From positions 1,499,501-1,563,500 of the forward strand of contig JAOTON010001028.1 in NCBI GenBank assembly GCA_034440635.1: DNA of 64,000 bases, in the 5' to 3' direction. Positions 1 through 11,027 of the stretch are shown one piece after another; positions within the stretch are counted from its first letter, which is position 1; every line of letters starts with the position of its first letter. The notes under the pieces are model-generated. The model made no database searches. It saw nothing but the letters and a program-made list of their open reading frames with translations, and had not been told where the DNA came from. The position numbers and the translations under genes were made by a program. The stretch is from Lepas anatifera. Lineage: Eukaryota > Arthropoda > Thecostraca > Lepadidae.

Positions 1-264
1 GTTATCATTTAATGCATCTGCAAAGTCATGCAGGATCAACTCCCACTAAGAACATAGCCTGCACATTACTTTTCCTAATCCCCAAGAACAATGGTGGAGC
101 CCTGGGCCAAGGATTGCCCTTGTCCTTCACTGTCCACTGGCGCCCGGCATGACTAATGCTCGGTGGTCGGGTGCCTGTGACTCAGTCACATCCCTCGCGC
201 TCCGCCGAGCCGATCCTGCTGCTGGTGCCACCACACCCACTGAACAATGAACACTATGGTGGTG

Positions 265-617
265 CAGGGGCGGATCTAAGGTAGGGGCGGTGGGGCGATC
301 AAACCCACCTTGGACCGACCTTAAGCACTGGAAAGAAACGCCTCCTGGCGCAGCTTGCTGGCCCCCTGCAAGGGTGCTATGAGTGAAAAACCCCGTCTGA
401 ATATGTATATGATGACTATAGTGCGTGTGAGCGTGTAGGCGTGATGAAAACCTGTAAGATGACCCCGAGTTGGAGGTTGGGCACAATTTTTTAAGCTGAT
501 TTCCATCACGCTTAACGTTTTTCCGCCTCCCCCGAGTCGCGGGTCCCCTCCCCAAGCGACGGGTCCCCCGAGTATTGAAATCGCCCCCTCCTTGAGGAAA
601 TCCTGGATCCGCCCTTG
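265..617. mobile_element. hAT-type MITE (353 bp)
   Basis: The left end reads CAGGGGCGGATCTAAGG and the right end is its imperfect inverted copy (CCTGGATCCGCCCTTG). The flanks carry a near-perfect 8-bp duplication: TGGTGGTG at 257-264 and AGGTGGTG at 618-625. A CAGNGGCGGATC-like terminus with an 8-bp duplication is the known signature of hAT-superfamily non-autonomous elements. No transposase is encoded; the open frames inside are G/C-rich chance frames. Confidence 0.75.
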
Positions 618-625
618 AGGTGGTG

Positions 626-3551
626 AGCGTGCGTAGCATAACAGCAGCTGATTCGAAGTCTTGTGAGGCTCACCTCCTCCCTTCTGCTTCGCCTGCTACT
701 TGCGTTTCGGGTCCTGCCTCCATAGTCCATAACCTACAGGTTATAGCACAGCACAAGGCAAAACTCACCTGAGAGTAGCTTCACCTTTGTGGAATACGCT
801 ATATTTTGAAAAGGCATGCCTCTAAGGTATTGGTTGTACATTAAGACTCCCCAATATAATCACTTTTTTATAGTTTTTTTCGCGCTGTTTACCAGGAGAA
901 CCAGCACCATATTTAGCGTTTTAGGGCGCCCCGACATCTAGGGTCACACGGGAGAAAAACATGCCAAATAACGTGTTGACCTGAGCTTTTCCGTACCTGC
1001 TCTGCCCACTTAGTTCATCGAGGTTTCTTGTGCTGCTTTTTGTTAACTTAGGCCTATTGTCGGGGATTCATGACCCAATAACTAAAAGTTCAAGGCCTGT
1101 CAAGTAGCACCTCGGTGGATTCCTCTCGATGAGACAAATCGGCTGAGCCGCATTTTGTGATTGGTAGGTGATTACTTTCCTACACAATGAATCCAATGAA
1201 TTCGAAATTTGCTGCTGAAATTGACTCATACAACGTTAAACTAGCCAACCAAATCCTCATGGACATCAGTAAAGATGCGACCCCGAAATCTATGTAGTGT
1301 GCTAATAGTATTAAGATAATTTTAAACATCACATCTATAAATATCAGATCCGATTTTTTCTTTACGTCAATAAACGATGTATATTATATAATTACTATTG
1401 TCCACACATAAGTTCACTTCAATACAATTACTATCATACTCAGTGAGTCAATCCATTGCTGTAAGTTTCCCTGGTTATCTGCTCAATTCTCAGTCTTGCT
1501 GCATTTTGTTTATGCAGTATTTGCGCTTCTCACTCGATGGCAGGGGTCGAAAAACCTACCACTTTGACATTCTAATTAGTGAAAGCCAAAGGTGGGCAAA
1601 GTGAAAAAATTATCCGACATGTTTCCTCCAAGCCAATAACGGAACAAATCGCCGAAATTGGCACCTGTAATATGAACTCGCAATGTTTTTCAACAAATAG
1701 AATGGTCCAGGAGTATCTATTGGTATCCTATTAACGCAAAACGTGCAGCATTTTGCAGTCTGGGCTGGTGACACATTTATGTTTTAAGATGTTCAATGGT
1801 GACACACTGAATAATTGTTTCGCCCCTGCTCGATGGGAATCCACGAAACCTTAGCAAACTTCCATGATTTGTTTCTTAGCAATTCCGCTCTTAGCTAAAT
1901 CCCATATAGGGAAAACTTGACCAATGACGGGTCCCAACGTTCCTTTATTTCTAAACTGAACACTCATCTTGGACAAAATCCACTTGTTTTTTTGTTGTGG
2001 GGGGGCAGCTTGACATGTTTCCCCCCTGCCCCCCGCTTCCACCGCCACTGGACACATATGGGCCTGCCCCGGCCCTGAAATTAACGCTACCACACCACCA
2101 CCGGCTGAGAAGATTGAGAAAAAACCGGTAGAGCAGTCAGGCTGAGCCCCCAAACCGGTGTGCCTGATCGCTGTCAAATTCCCCTGTGTTCATGTCGGGC
2201 GTTCCAGTTAGTGACTGTCCTGATCAGGCCTCAACACCTCGGACATTTGACATGATATCTTTGGACTGGAAGTGAAGCATCGGTAAATCTAACAGCCTTG
2301 TGTACCAATCAGTCAAGCGCGAATCTGCTCCTTGATGTCATAGATGATGAATCTGACTGGGCTCTCTCCTTTAAAACAAAATTGGTCGCTGCGTGGAGTA
2401 AGAAGTCTGAATTTAGAGTCGTCAACGGGCAAAGTGTCACCAGCGCTGTCCCTAGCCTGCTCTGAATATCAATAATAAAGGGAAGGGATACATCAGTGAT
2501 GAGGTCAGAATAAGGTTTAGATGACAGGAAAATGCAAATTGCGCCTGTAGAGACCCCCGATAATGGGGAAAAGAATCGCTAGGGCCTTTGAGGAGGCAGC
2601 TGACCCAACGCCTTTGGCTACGTCACTGCGAGAAATCCATCAGCATAGAAGTTAACCCAGCACAATCTAAAACCGGTAGAAGTGACACCAAACCCGAAAA
2701 CTTATCTTGTGTTAGTTTCTGAGCCCTCTAGAAAGAAAAGCCTAATGCAAAATGGCTGGACAATCATTATTATTTGCGAAGCAGCAATGTGTTTCCATGA
2801 AAAACAATTACCATTCTTTGGAATGTTGGGGCGCGTCGACTTCAACGATCATTTTGCGAAAAATAGCCACCAAATACATTTTAACCTTTTATAGCAATTT
2901 TTCCGGGCGCCGTCAGTTTGCCCAGGAATCTCGCTCCGGCCGCGACCGCAACGAGTGCAAATGCCAGGTGCTGACGCACTGTCATATGTGCCAGGGACAT
3001 GCTACAGGGCTAGCTAGTCCCAAAATACCGTGCAAAATCGCAGCAGTTAGTATGTGACCACTGGATTTCGTAGCTAAGATCGCAATGTCAATGAGGAGAG
3101 CAAGGTCCAGCACATACTTTTTTCGTAAAAAAGCGGTGAATTATGTTCTAAACTAAAGTTTTTTTTGAAAATGGATGATCCTATATTGAAAGACCTAAGT
3201 GCTATCACGAATACATTTGATGTTCAGTTTACAAGGGCACCTAAGCCCTGAAACGTTGCTATACCTGTGGGAAAACCAGGGGCGCAACTTTATGTTTTCG
3301 ATTGGGGGGCACCCGGCTCGAAAGGGGGCCCGTACATGATGGGGGCCCGTATTTTTAATGAAAATGTGACCGAAAAAACGTATTTTCGACAGTTTGTTTT
3401 CGAAAACTGACTGCAAAGGTTAAATAACAATTTTTAGCGCACTATTCGTCACTGTTCCTGATTTGCACTACTTAGCCCAAAAGTTGTCAGAAGACCCAAT
3501 CTTTTGAACGACCTGCCAAAGTATGTAAGGATATTGGACAAGTAGGTGTCT
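626..3551. other. Unassigned, no gene recognised
   Basis: I see no convincing exon, RNA gene or complete element here. The stretch near 2010-2060 (G/C homopolymer runs, then CCGCCACTGG) resembles a hAT-like terminus without an identifiable partner. CAGGGGCGCAAC near 3280 is a similar orphan terminus. Confidence 0.4.
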
Positions 3552-3557
3552 ACTTAC

Positions 3558-3665
3558 CGTCTTCGTCGTCCACGCGGATGCTCTCCTCCGGAGGTACAAT
3601 GGGATCAGCCCCGGACGACGCAGGAGGGATGGATGTTGGAGGGTCTTTTAGCAAACGGGATCCGG
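3558..3665 (-). CDS. Candidate internal coding exon, function unknown
   Basis: Read on the minus strand, an open frame ends with the acidic peptide EESIRVDDEDG and runs directly into a consensus-quality splice donor (G|GTAAGT, intron bases 3552-3557). A possible acceptor (CACCAG) lies just above 3665, which would make a 108-nt exon with phase 1 at both ends. The peptide is rich in Pro, Ser, Asp and Glu (for example TSIPPASSGADPIVPPEE), as in disordered linker regions. The family is not recognised. No partner exon was found in the window, and the acceptor side abuts a dispersed repeat (about 3670-3760) with a poor pyrimidine tract. The donor is the best evidence; a chance match remains quite possible. 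Confidence 0.3.
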
Positions 3666-3966
3666 CTGGTGCATGGGCGTAGCCACCACTAGGGACACTA
3701 GGGACAGTGTCCCCACAAGTTTGAGACCCCCGAAAACTTGTAGGGAATGTCCTTACAAGTTTTGAAGACCGGGAAAGATATGGCAAGCGCAATATGTTAA
3801 TTTTCCAATACATATTCCAATGGTACCTACCTGCTTCTCGCGTATGCAAATCCGGACAGCGTCATTCGTCCCAAAGATATTAAAAATAATGATTTTTATA
3901 ACCTTTGAATCTACTTTTTCCCAATTTCCCAAATCTGTACCCTATTAAAGTTAGGAGTGATGTTAA

Positions 3967-4195
3967 CTCGCGCTCCAACGGGGGTCCGGCGCCACCTTCG
4001 CCCCACGGGGGACATCGATGGCCCCCTCTAACTCAGAAAATATTGGGGCTAGCGCAAATCTGCAAAATACAGCGGAAAGCTCTTGAAAATTCAGCAAGGT
4101 TTTAACTTAGATGTGTTTAAGCGCTCCAGATGTGTTTGAAAACCCTTTGGTTGCTCCAGGGGCACAAAAAAATGATGACGCGAAGCGCTGCCGTA
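3967..4195 (+). mobile_element. Fragment of TTAA element family B (left end)
   Basis: TTAA at 3963-3966 is followed by a CpG-rich terminus (CTCGCGCTCCAACGGGGG, then GGCCATCGATGG-like sequence) matching the termini of the complete copy at 21166-22297. The GACGCGAAGCGCTGCCG segment near 4180 parallels GACGAGGCGCAGCGCCGCGG in that copy. The next element interrupts it. Confidence 0.55.
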
Positions 4196-5361
4196 GGGGA
4201 GACCAGGGCAAAACGGACACCGTAAGTGTTTTTCTAACATAGCAAGCTCAATAGCTGGCCGAAAAGTTTAAGCTATACACCCTGACGTAGCCTAATGAAT
4301 TGTGTCTCTAATGTAAGAGTATGAACTTAAAAAAGTTCAGTTGGAAAAAACATAACAGTAAAATATATAAGCAAATGTTTTTTATCCGTTTTGCCCCAAC
4401 CCTGGGGCATAATGGTTTTTCGGTAAGGGGCAAAACGGACAGAATGACCTGCTGTCATCGGACTTTGCCCGGGCACCCCCAAAGATATATAAATCCACAT
4501 CCCTGGCATCCCTGGTAATATGGCAAAAAGATCATATTTTCGTTAAAGCGTCAAAATCTATTAACTCAGTGAAAATTTTAACCTGCTTTCATTTTGGCAC
4601 AAGACTGCCCCCCAACCTGGACCTGCCCCTACCTTGTTTTCTCGCTGTTTCTTTGACCTTACAACAAAAGCAAACTACATAGCACATCATCATAAGTGAT
4701 TGGGGTTACCGGACCATCAAAGACCATTTTTTTAAACGGCACGTTACATTCAGGTCGGCATGTGCCGGCAGAGAATCCGGAGGTCGGGCGGAGGCACCAG
4801 GTGTCTCCAGCATCGCCAGTAGCTGCCCCCAGAATGCCGCTGGGTGAGGGCGGTCACGGACGCGTTCTTGAGGCGACGATGTCCAGCTGGTCCCGAGTCC
4901 CCCAGCCAGTCGGCTGAAGGTTCCCGTCGCACAGTCCCACCGACGCCCCGCCCGCCATTTTACACCATTAGTCCATTTTGCCCCTTCCGTTTTGCCCCAC
5001 AGCTACTCCGATTCAAGTTTTTACGTGTCGGAAAAAATGGCAGGTTTTGAGATTTGAAATTACCCTTATCCTAAGCCTACACTGCCACTTATTCAGACAT
5101 ATCACCATCAGAACTGAATTCAGTTGGTCACTCAAAAAAACGAAGATTTAAAAGTTGCAAATATCGTAATACTTACAGAAAATCCACTCCAGCCAGCCCG
5201 CGTCGAAATGATGCCGCTAACTGACTATATACACGCTATATTCTGACGTCCTTTATCTAAAGCAGTAGTTCATCTTCTAAAATATAGATGGAAACGACAG
5301 TAACATACCGAAATAGTTAAAATCCGTTTTGCCCCAAAGTCCGTTTTGCCCCAGTCTCCCC
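4196..5361. mobile_element. Non-autonomous TIR DNA transposon (about 1.17 kb)
   Basis: The termini are 23-bp inverted repeats with two mismatches: GGGGAGACCAGGGCAAAACG at 4196, and the complement of CGTTTTGCCCCAGTCTCCCC ending at 5361. TA occurs on both outer sides. Subterminal copies of GGGGCAAAACGGAC recur near 4390-4440 and 4975-5000 in both orientations. No transposase frame is visible. The superfamily is not assigned; a TA-target family is possible. Confidence 0.7.
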
Positions 5362-5365
5362 TACG

Positions 5366-5944
5366 TATCATTACTACTTTTATTGACACACAAAGACATT
5401 ACAGAAATGGCGTTAAGTTTGGTGCAAAACTGCGGTGGGCTTAAGTCTTGGCGGCGCTCTCATGATAATTTTAATAAGCCCATGTATTCATTCATACACG
5501 TTCAAAAGAAACAAATCAACTAACCAAACATCTAAAGCATGCGTTCAATATAAAATAGTTTAGGACCAGCCGATTTCATGGCGCTCCTCCGATGCCGACA
5601 GCCATGGGCAGAAGCCTGCCGGACGCGCCCACCAACTGGCCGGCACACGTGACCGCGCCAGCCGGCGTCCTGTTATCGCTCCGCAAATCTCAAGATAATC
5701 GTCTTGTTTTGCTAAAAAGGTTATGAAGTACTTTGAGCACTGCTCGTGTGAGCCGGTGAGAAAGGCTTCCTGAATGGGCGAGAATGTTAAGTAGACGTTT
5801 TAGGTTTATTCTCAACGTCTCGATGCTGGGATTTGATAGTAATCAAGACCGAGACAGGCAGCTAGGTTTATCTCCATACCTCTTAAACACGTAAATGGCC
5901 GCATTCAGACGCTTTTCCAATCCAACGTACAGTCTGTGCTCGCT
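5366..5944. other. Unassigned, no gene recognised
   Basis: Nothing recognisable beyond a possible continuation of the interrupted family B fragment on the right side of the TIR transposon. Confidence 0.35.
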
Positions 5945-5948
5945 TTAA

Positions 5949-7068
5949 TACGCGCATTGACGGGGGCGAGGGAATGTGGCACCTTCATAACGTGATTTTA
6001 ACTGAGATAGCCAAGTTGTAAAGCAAGTCGGAAAACCCGGTACTCCATATATCATTTGTCTTGGAAGTCGATATTTCCGTAGAAAAAAACTAAAACCTAC
6101 CTGACACCAGCCCCCTCATCAGCCCCCGCCGGGCGGCCATTGTTGTGAGCTGCTGATGTGACGACATATGCTGACGTCACGATGAGCATCAGAAAATCGA
6201 AGCCCTTGAAGCTTTTCAAGTATGGTAGTGGTTGTCAGATCGTAACATCATCCACAGGCTGATATTTAGTTGTTTTTCTAGAGGAGTATGTTAAAAATCA
6301 AAATATTGAGCTTAATGTACATTTTTCAGAGAAATCATGAGTGGTTTAATTATTTTCGGCCAAAATTACGCCTAATTGCACTGAATTCCAGGATTCGACC
6401 AAGGTGCCACATTCCCTGTAAGATAACATAATCTGGATTAGGTAAACGTATCCTATTGAAACTCATACCACATAATGAGCCCACCGAGCTGTCTAAAATA
6501 TGTTCTGGTATTTTTTTATATCGATGGCCTAAGGTCAGGTACAAGGCTTGACCTCTTCCTTGGAAATACGTGGGAAAAGTGGTTTTAATTAAATAATTTG
6601 TCATAGATAGTGACAGAGTGGTTATTTTAGCTTCAGTAAATTGGCATTGTCTTTGCGGTCCTAAATATATGCTTTTTTACTTTATTTGACTTTTACATGA
6701 CCTCAGGTCAGGTCCAATGACATATTGGACCTGATTTGACCTAGCAAGGCCATGTTATATATCATTAGATTCGGCTTGCTGCGATGATTTTTATGGTTCA
6801 AATTGTTTGATCTATCTTTACTTGTTCAGATGTGATGGCTGAAGGCCTTCATTTACATGCTATCCCTATGACCGCATGTTTTGACCTCTACTGACCTTAA
6901 ATGTGGCCTGAAAAAATAGTGCAAATATTTTCGATAGAGAGGCGGATGAGCTACTAAGCGTCGTTTACCATTTTCGCTATCTAGCATGGTTCTCGAGATC
7001 TTAAAGGGGCTGGTACCTGTCCTCCCCCGTCAAAGCGAAGGTGGATCAGACCCCCGTCAAAGCACGTG
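5949..7068 (-). mobile_element. TTAA element family A, copy 1 (minus orientation)
   Basis: Both ends abut TTAA (5945-5948 and 7069-7072). The left end is TACGCGCATTGACGGGGG; the right end is the complement of CACGTGCTTTGACGGGGG. This matches the CACGCGCATTGACGGGGG termini of the copies at 34249, 41312 and 61555. The interior (about 6420-7000) carries the family's conserved non-coding block and repeated TGACCT/AGGTCA hexamers in reverse. A 449-bp MITE sits 20 bp inside the left end. No coding capacity is seen. Confidence 0.75.
5969..6417 (+). mobile_element. TTAA MITE family C, copy 1
   Basis: The inverted termini are AGGGAATGTGGCACCTT and its complement AAGGTGCCACATTCCCT. The internal sequence matches copy 2 (7073-7518) throughout and copy 3 (25856-26311) in the opposite orientation. 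The flanking TTAA is degraded here. It is nested inside family A copy 1. Confidence 0.85.
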
Positions 7069-7072
7069 TTAA

Positions 7073-7518
7073 AGGGAATGTGGCACATTCATTACGTGAT
7101 TTTAACGGATTTAGCCCAGTTTTAAAGCAAGTCAGAAGATCCGGTACTCAATGTATCATGTGTCTTGGAAATCGAGAATTTCGTAGAAAAAAGCTAAGAC
7201 TTACCTGAAATGTACCCCTCATGTACCCTTAGCAGCAGGCCACAGTTCTCATGGCTGTTGGTGTGACGACATATGCTGACGTCATGGTGAGTATCAGCCA
7301 ATCGAAACCCTTGAAGCGTATTAAATATGGTAGTGGTTGCCAGATCATGACATCATCCACAGGCAGATGTTTCTTTCTTTCCCTAGAGGAGCGTTTAAAA
7401 AATAATATTGAGCCTATTGTACATTTTTCAGAGAAATCATGGACGTCTCCTTGATTTTCGGCAAAAATACCAACAATAACAATACATTCCACGATTTGAC
7501 CAAGGTGCCACATTCCCT
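7073..7518 (+). mobile_element. TTAA MITE family C, copy 2
   Basis: An intact 446-bp element flanked by exact TTAA duplications (7069-7072, 7519-7522). The termini are AGGGAATGTGGCAC and its complement. The left TTAA is also the outer TTAA of family A copy 1, so the MITE was inserted at, or generated, the junction of that element. TTAA specificity fits the piggyBac or Kolobok superfamilies; the terminus alone does not decide between them. Confidence 0.88.
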
Positions 7519-7522
7519 TTAA

Positions 7523-8587
7523 GTATTCAATTTATACTGGCCTAAATGCGTGTAAAAATGTAAAAAGGGGACGGCTGGCTAGCTCGCACATAACATTTGG
7601 CCCCTCTTAAAATTTTCCGTCGGGTACCTAATCAAGAGGCAGGATGTGTCCCTACAAGTTCAGAAAGTATGGCTACGCCAATAGGCTGGTGGCCTGGCCG
7701 AGGAAGGCAATGATCAGGAAAAGGTTTGGAATTACAACCTTACTTTACCGTTTTGCTGGAAACTATACACATTGCACTTTTCCGAGTTAGTTTTAAATTG
7801 GGGTTTTCATTTTTTGCAATCGATAAATGAAGGTTAGTACCAAAAATAGCAGTGATATGAAATACTTTAAGTGGACGCGTACGTTGCTAGAGATTAAATG
7901 CAAATATGATCGGGGTCATTTTATAACAGTTTGCAAAATTAGCAAGATAATTCTAGATTCATAGGTTACCTGAACAATAAACAAAGTTTGGGTAGTTTTG
8001 CCAGAGCAGCCCCTCGGTCTTGAATGTTCTTTGTTTTACGCTTTTGTGCACCCGACTTATGTTTATACTGTCCAACCATTTTAACATTCACACCTGGAAC
8101 GAAATCGCATTATCGCAAATAATTTGATACAAATGGAAGGTAGAGATCGAAGTGCGAAATTCCTTTATCAGCGGGGAAATCGAACCTACTGATATTTACG
8201 TTACATGATCAAGACACTTTTTTCTGATCCATTCACCTTGCCAGTTCATGACATTTTACAACACTGGATACCGGTCAAGGGGTCCTATGGATAGGTGGTA
8301 CTGCCTATTTCCCTTTACAATCCTCATATAGGATCAGTACAAAAGGAATGGGGGGGCCTAACATTTCTCACGCCCCATCCATTTCTCTCCGAATGTTCCA
8401 GGAGGCATGGGACCGGCCGCACGTTGCCCAGGAAAACCACAGGGGCCCGCAAGCATGGCAGGGGGCCGGTTTCGGCAACAGGGAGCACGGATACACCACC
8501 TGGGGCACGAAACTGCTAATAAATAAGGAACTCCGACAAATACGCGACTAACACAACAGCTTCAGTTTCTGCACGATATTCTTAGAC
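7523..8587. other. Unassigned, no gene recognised
   Basis: The fragment near 7645-7680 (CCCTACAAGTTCAGAAAGTA, then TGGCTACGCC) resembles the dispersed repeat at 3680-3760. Nothing else is recognised. Confidence 0.35.
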
Positions 8588-10240
8588 CACAAGGGGCCCA
8601 GACAGACCACAGAGGGCCTGAGCACACCCAAGGGGCCGGGCAGACCACAGATACCCAGAAAACCATAGGAGCCCGGTAAGCCCACAAGGGGCCCGAGCAG
8701 GCCACACACAGCCAGCAATTTGGATGGACTCTGCCCGATATATGCTGGGCTTTGACTGGGCAGAGCCCGAGTACATGGGCTCAGCCCAGGTCCGGCTCCG
8801 CTCCGCCTGGGCAGAGCCCATGGTGTCAAACAAGACCGGGCTCTACCGCTCGGGCAAGTTGTCATCCCCCGACCTAATGTCGGGCTCAGCCCGAGTCAAA
8901 TGTGGCTCAGCTATGAGTCTTACGGCTCGGGCAGAGCCCGGCCCAGGCCCGGTCGGAATTGCTGGCTGGGCAGCGGGCCCGGGCAGACCACACGGGGCCT
9001 GGACAGATGAAAGGACCCGGGCAGACCACAGGAACCCGAGCAGAACACAGGGGCCGGGCTTATCACAGAGGGGGCCCCAGTCTGCAAAGTATGCCAGCAG
9101 ACCCGACGAGTCCGCACCAGTCTTGTAGATTTTTCGCACCACCAGCAGCCTAAAATTCACACCAAGCACTGGTGAGAAATTTCACTGACCCGGAAATTTC
9201 GATGTTTTTACCAGTTTCTCCCTTCTCAGAACTCTGTGGGTGTTTGATTTGAGCTCCCTCGCACCAAACAGCAAAAGTGGGCATTTGTTTGCTCCAAAGT
9301 TCGCACCACCTGAAGGGTGTCCGCACCACGAGATCTCGACAAAAGTGCCATACTTTGCAGACTGGGAGGGCCCGGGCAAACCACAGAGGGCCTGCGCAGA
9401 CAAAAGGGGCCCCGGACGGACAAAAGCGGGTCCGCAGAGGCCACACAGAGGCCCGGACAGACCAAAAGGGTTCCGGGAAAACCACAGGAGGCCCGGGCAG
9501 ACCACAAGGGGCTCGATCAGACCAAAATGGGCACTAGCAGACAAGGGGTTCGTGCAGACCAAATGGGACCCGGCCAGTCTGCAAAGTATGGCAGCAGGCC
9601 AGACGAGTCGCACCAGCCATCCAAAATTATCGCACCACCAGCCTAAAAAATTCGCACCAATCTGCCATATACCAGGGAGAAAAACGCACACATTCCTACC
9701 CACACGATGCAATACTACCTCTCTTATTAGTTAGTTAAGGACTTTTTATAAGGCCCCCTCCTGTGTCCTCATAACTATTCAGCCATTATTTTTTGTTTAT
9801 TTTTTTGGTTTTCAGTGTCAACTTCCTCGCACCAGTCTTGCAAATTCGCACCAGGTTGATGAAATTCGCACCACGCACTCCTGTCTCCAAGGGCACTCGC
9901 ACCGACGAGATCTCGTCGAAAATGCCATACTTTGCACACTGGGGCCCGGGCAGACCACAGGGGCCTGGGCAGACCACAGGGGCCTGGGCAGACCACAGGG
10001 CCTGGAGACCCCGGCAGACCATAGGGGCCCGGGCAGACCACAAGGTCCCGGGAAGACCACAAGGTCCCGGGAAGACCACAAGGACCCTGGGCAGACCACA
10101 AGGGGACCGATCGGAGCACAAGGGGGCCCGGGCAGGCCACAGGGGCCTGGGCAGACCACAGGGGCCCGGATAGGCCACAGGGGCCCGGTCAGACCAATAC
10201 GGGCCCGGGATACCACAGGGGCCCGCATGGCAAGCATGGC
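8588..10240. repeat. GC-rich minisatellite M1: 20-bp GGGCCCGGGCAGACCACAGG unit in cassettes
   Basis: Blocks of a degenerate 20-bp unit (about 8588-8710, 8970-9075, 9366-9573, 9943-10230) are separated by a GCACCAG-rich spacer. The block at 9366-9573 is bracketed by perfect 20-bp inverted repeats, TGCCATACTTTGCAGACTGG (9346-9365) and its complement (9574-9593). A right-hand bracket recurs at 9077-9096 and a left-hand one at 9923-9942. Long Pro/Gly/Arg-rich open frames on both strands come from the repeat and are not genes. Confidence 0.9.
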
Positions 10241-11027
10241 AGAGGCTGGTTGCAGTTACACGAACCGCATCCATGGCAGGCCCGTCTGCATCCACAGGGT
10301 ATCAACTACTGGGAGTAGGGACCCGGCTGCGGCCACCAGGGTGGGGGGCGAATGGGGTGGCCACCAGGGGGAGGGGGAGCGAATGGGGCAGCCACCCCTT
10401 AAGTCCAAGAATCTCTGAGGACAAAATGCCGCCCCTAAACCCTCCCCTCACCCAGGATGCGACGATTGGTCGCTCTTTGGGTGAAAAGTGCGCCCTTCGG
10501 GTGGCTAAGTGTCACCCTGCTCCCTGAGGCTTTGGCCCTCCCCCTCCCCTTACCCAAATTCTAGATACGTCACTGGCGGCCATATGGGGCACAATATTCT
10601 CCAAGTCTTGGTATTTAGCCATCAGGGGAGCCGGACAGAGGATCATCACTCATTAGGGATTTAGCCGGACAGCAGCTAATAGAACAATCACTTCACTTGC
10701 CATTCAACACCGCGCATCGGAGCACGATTTAGATTGACACGAAAAGCCCAAACGTAAAATCCAAATCAGAGCCTAACGAAACTTTTCCAGAGTAGACACA
10801 AGCCGATTGAATCATAAGCATGCCAATTTTACTGTTAAAAGCAAACTTTGTGCAAATCATTCGCCTCGGCGAATACGACAAGAGATCCAGGAGCATGCCT
10901 TAGCTTCCTTCGCGCCGCACTGACAAGCCCGGGAAATTAAGAGGCTACCATTCGCCGGTGGACGCTCATTATATGACCCAGATTTGACGACAAGATATGA
11001 TACACTTTTTGACAGACAAATTTAATA
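10241..11027. other. Repeat-derived sequence with an orphan hAT-like terminus
   Basis: TAGATACGTCACTG ending at 10575 is the reverse of a typical hAT terminus (CAGTGACGTATCTAG), but no matching left end was identified. The stretch 10576-11027 shows nothing recognisable. Confidence 0.4.

Noticed and set aside
8548..10295. Overlapping minus and plus frames with PGPLWSARAP- or GPGQTT-type repeats
   Set aside because: Products of minisatellite M1 in different frames; no start context or conserved domain.
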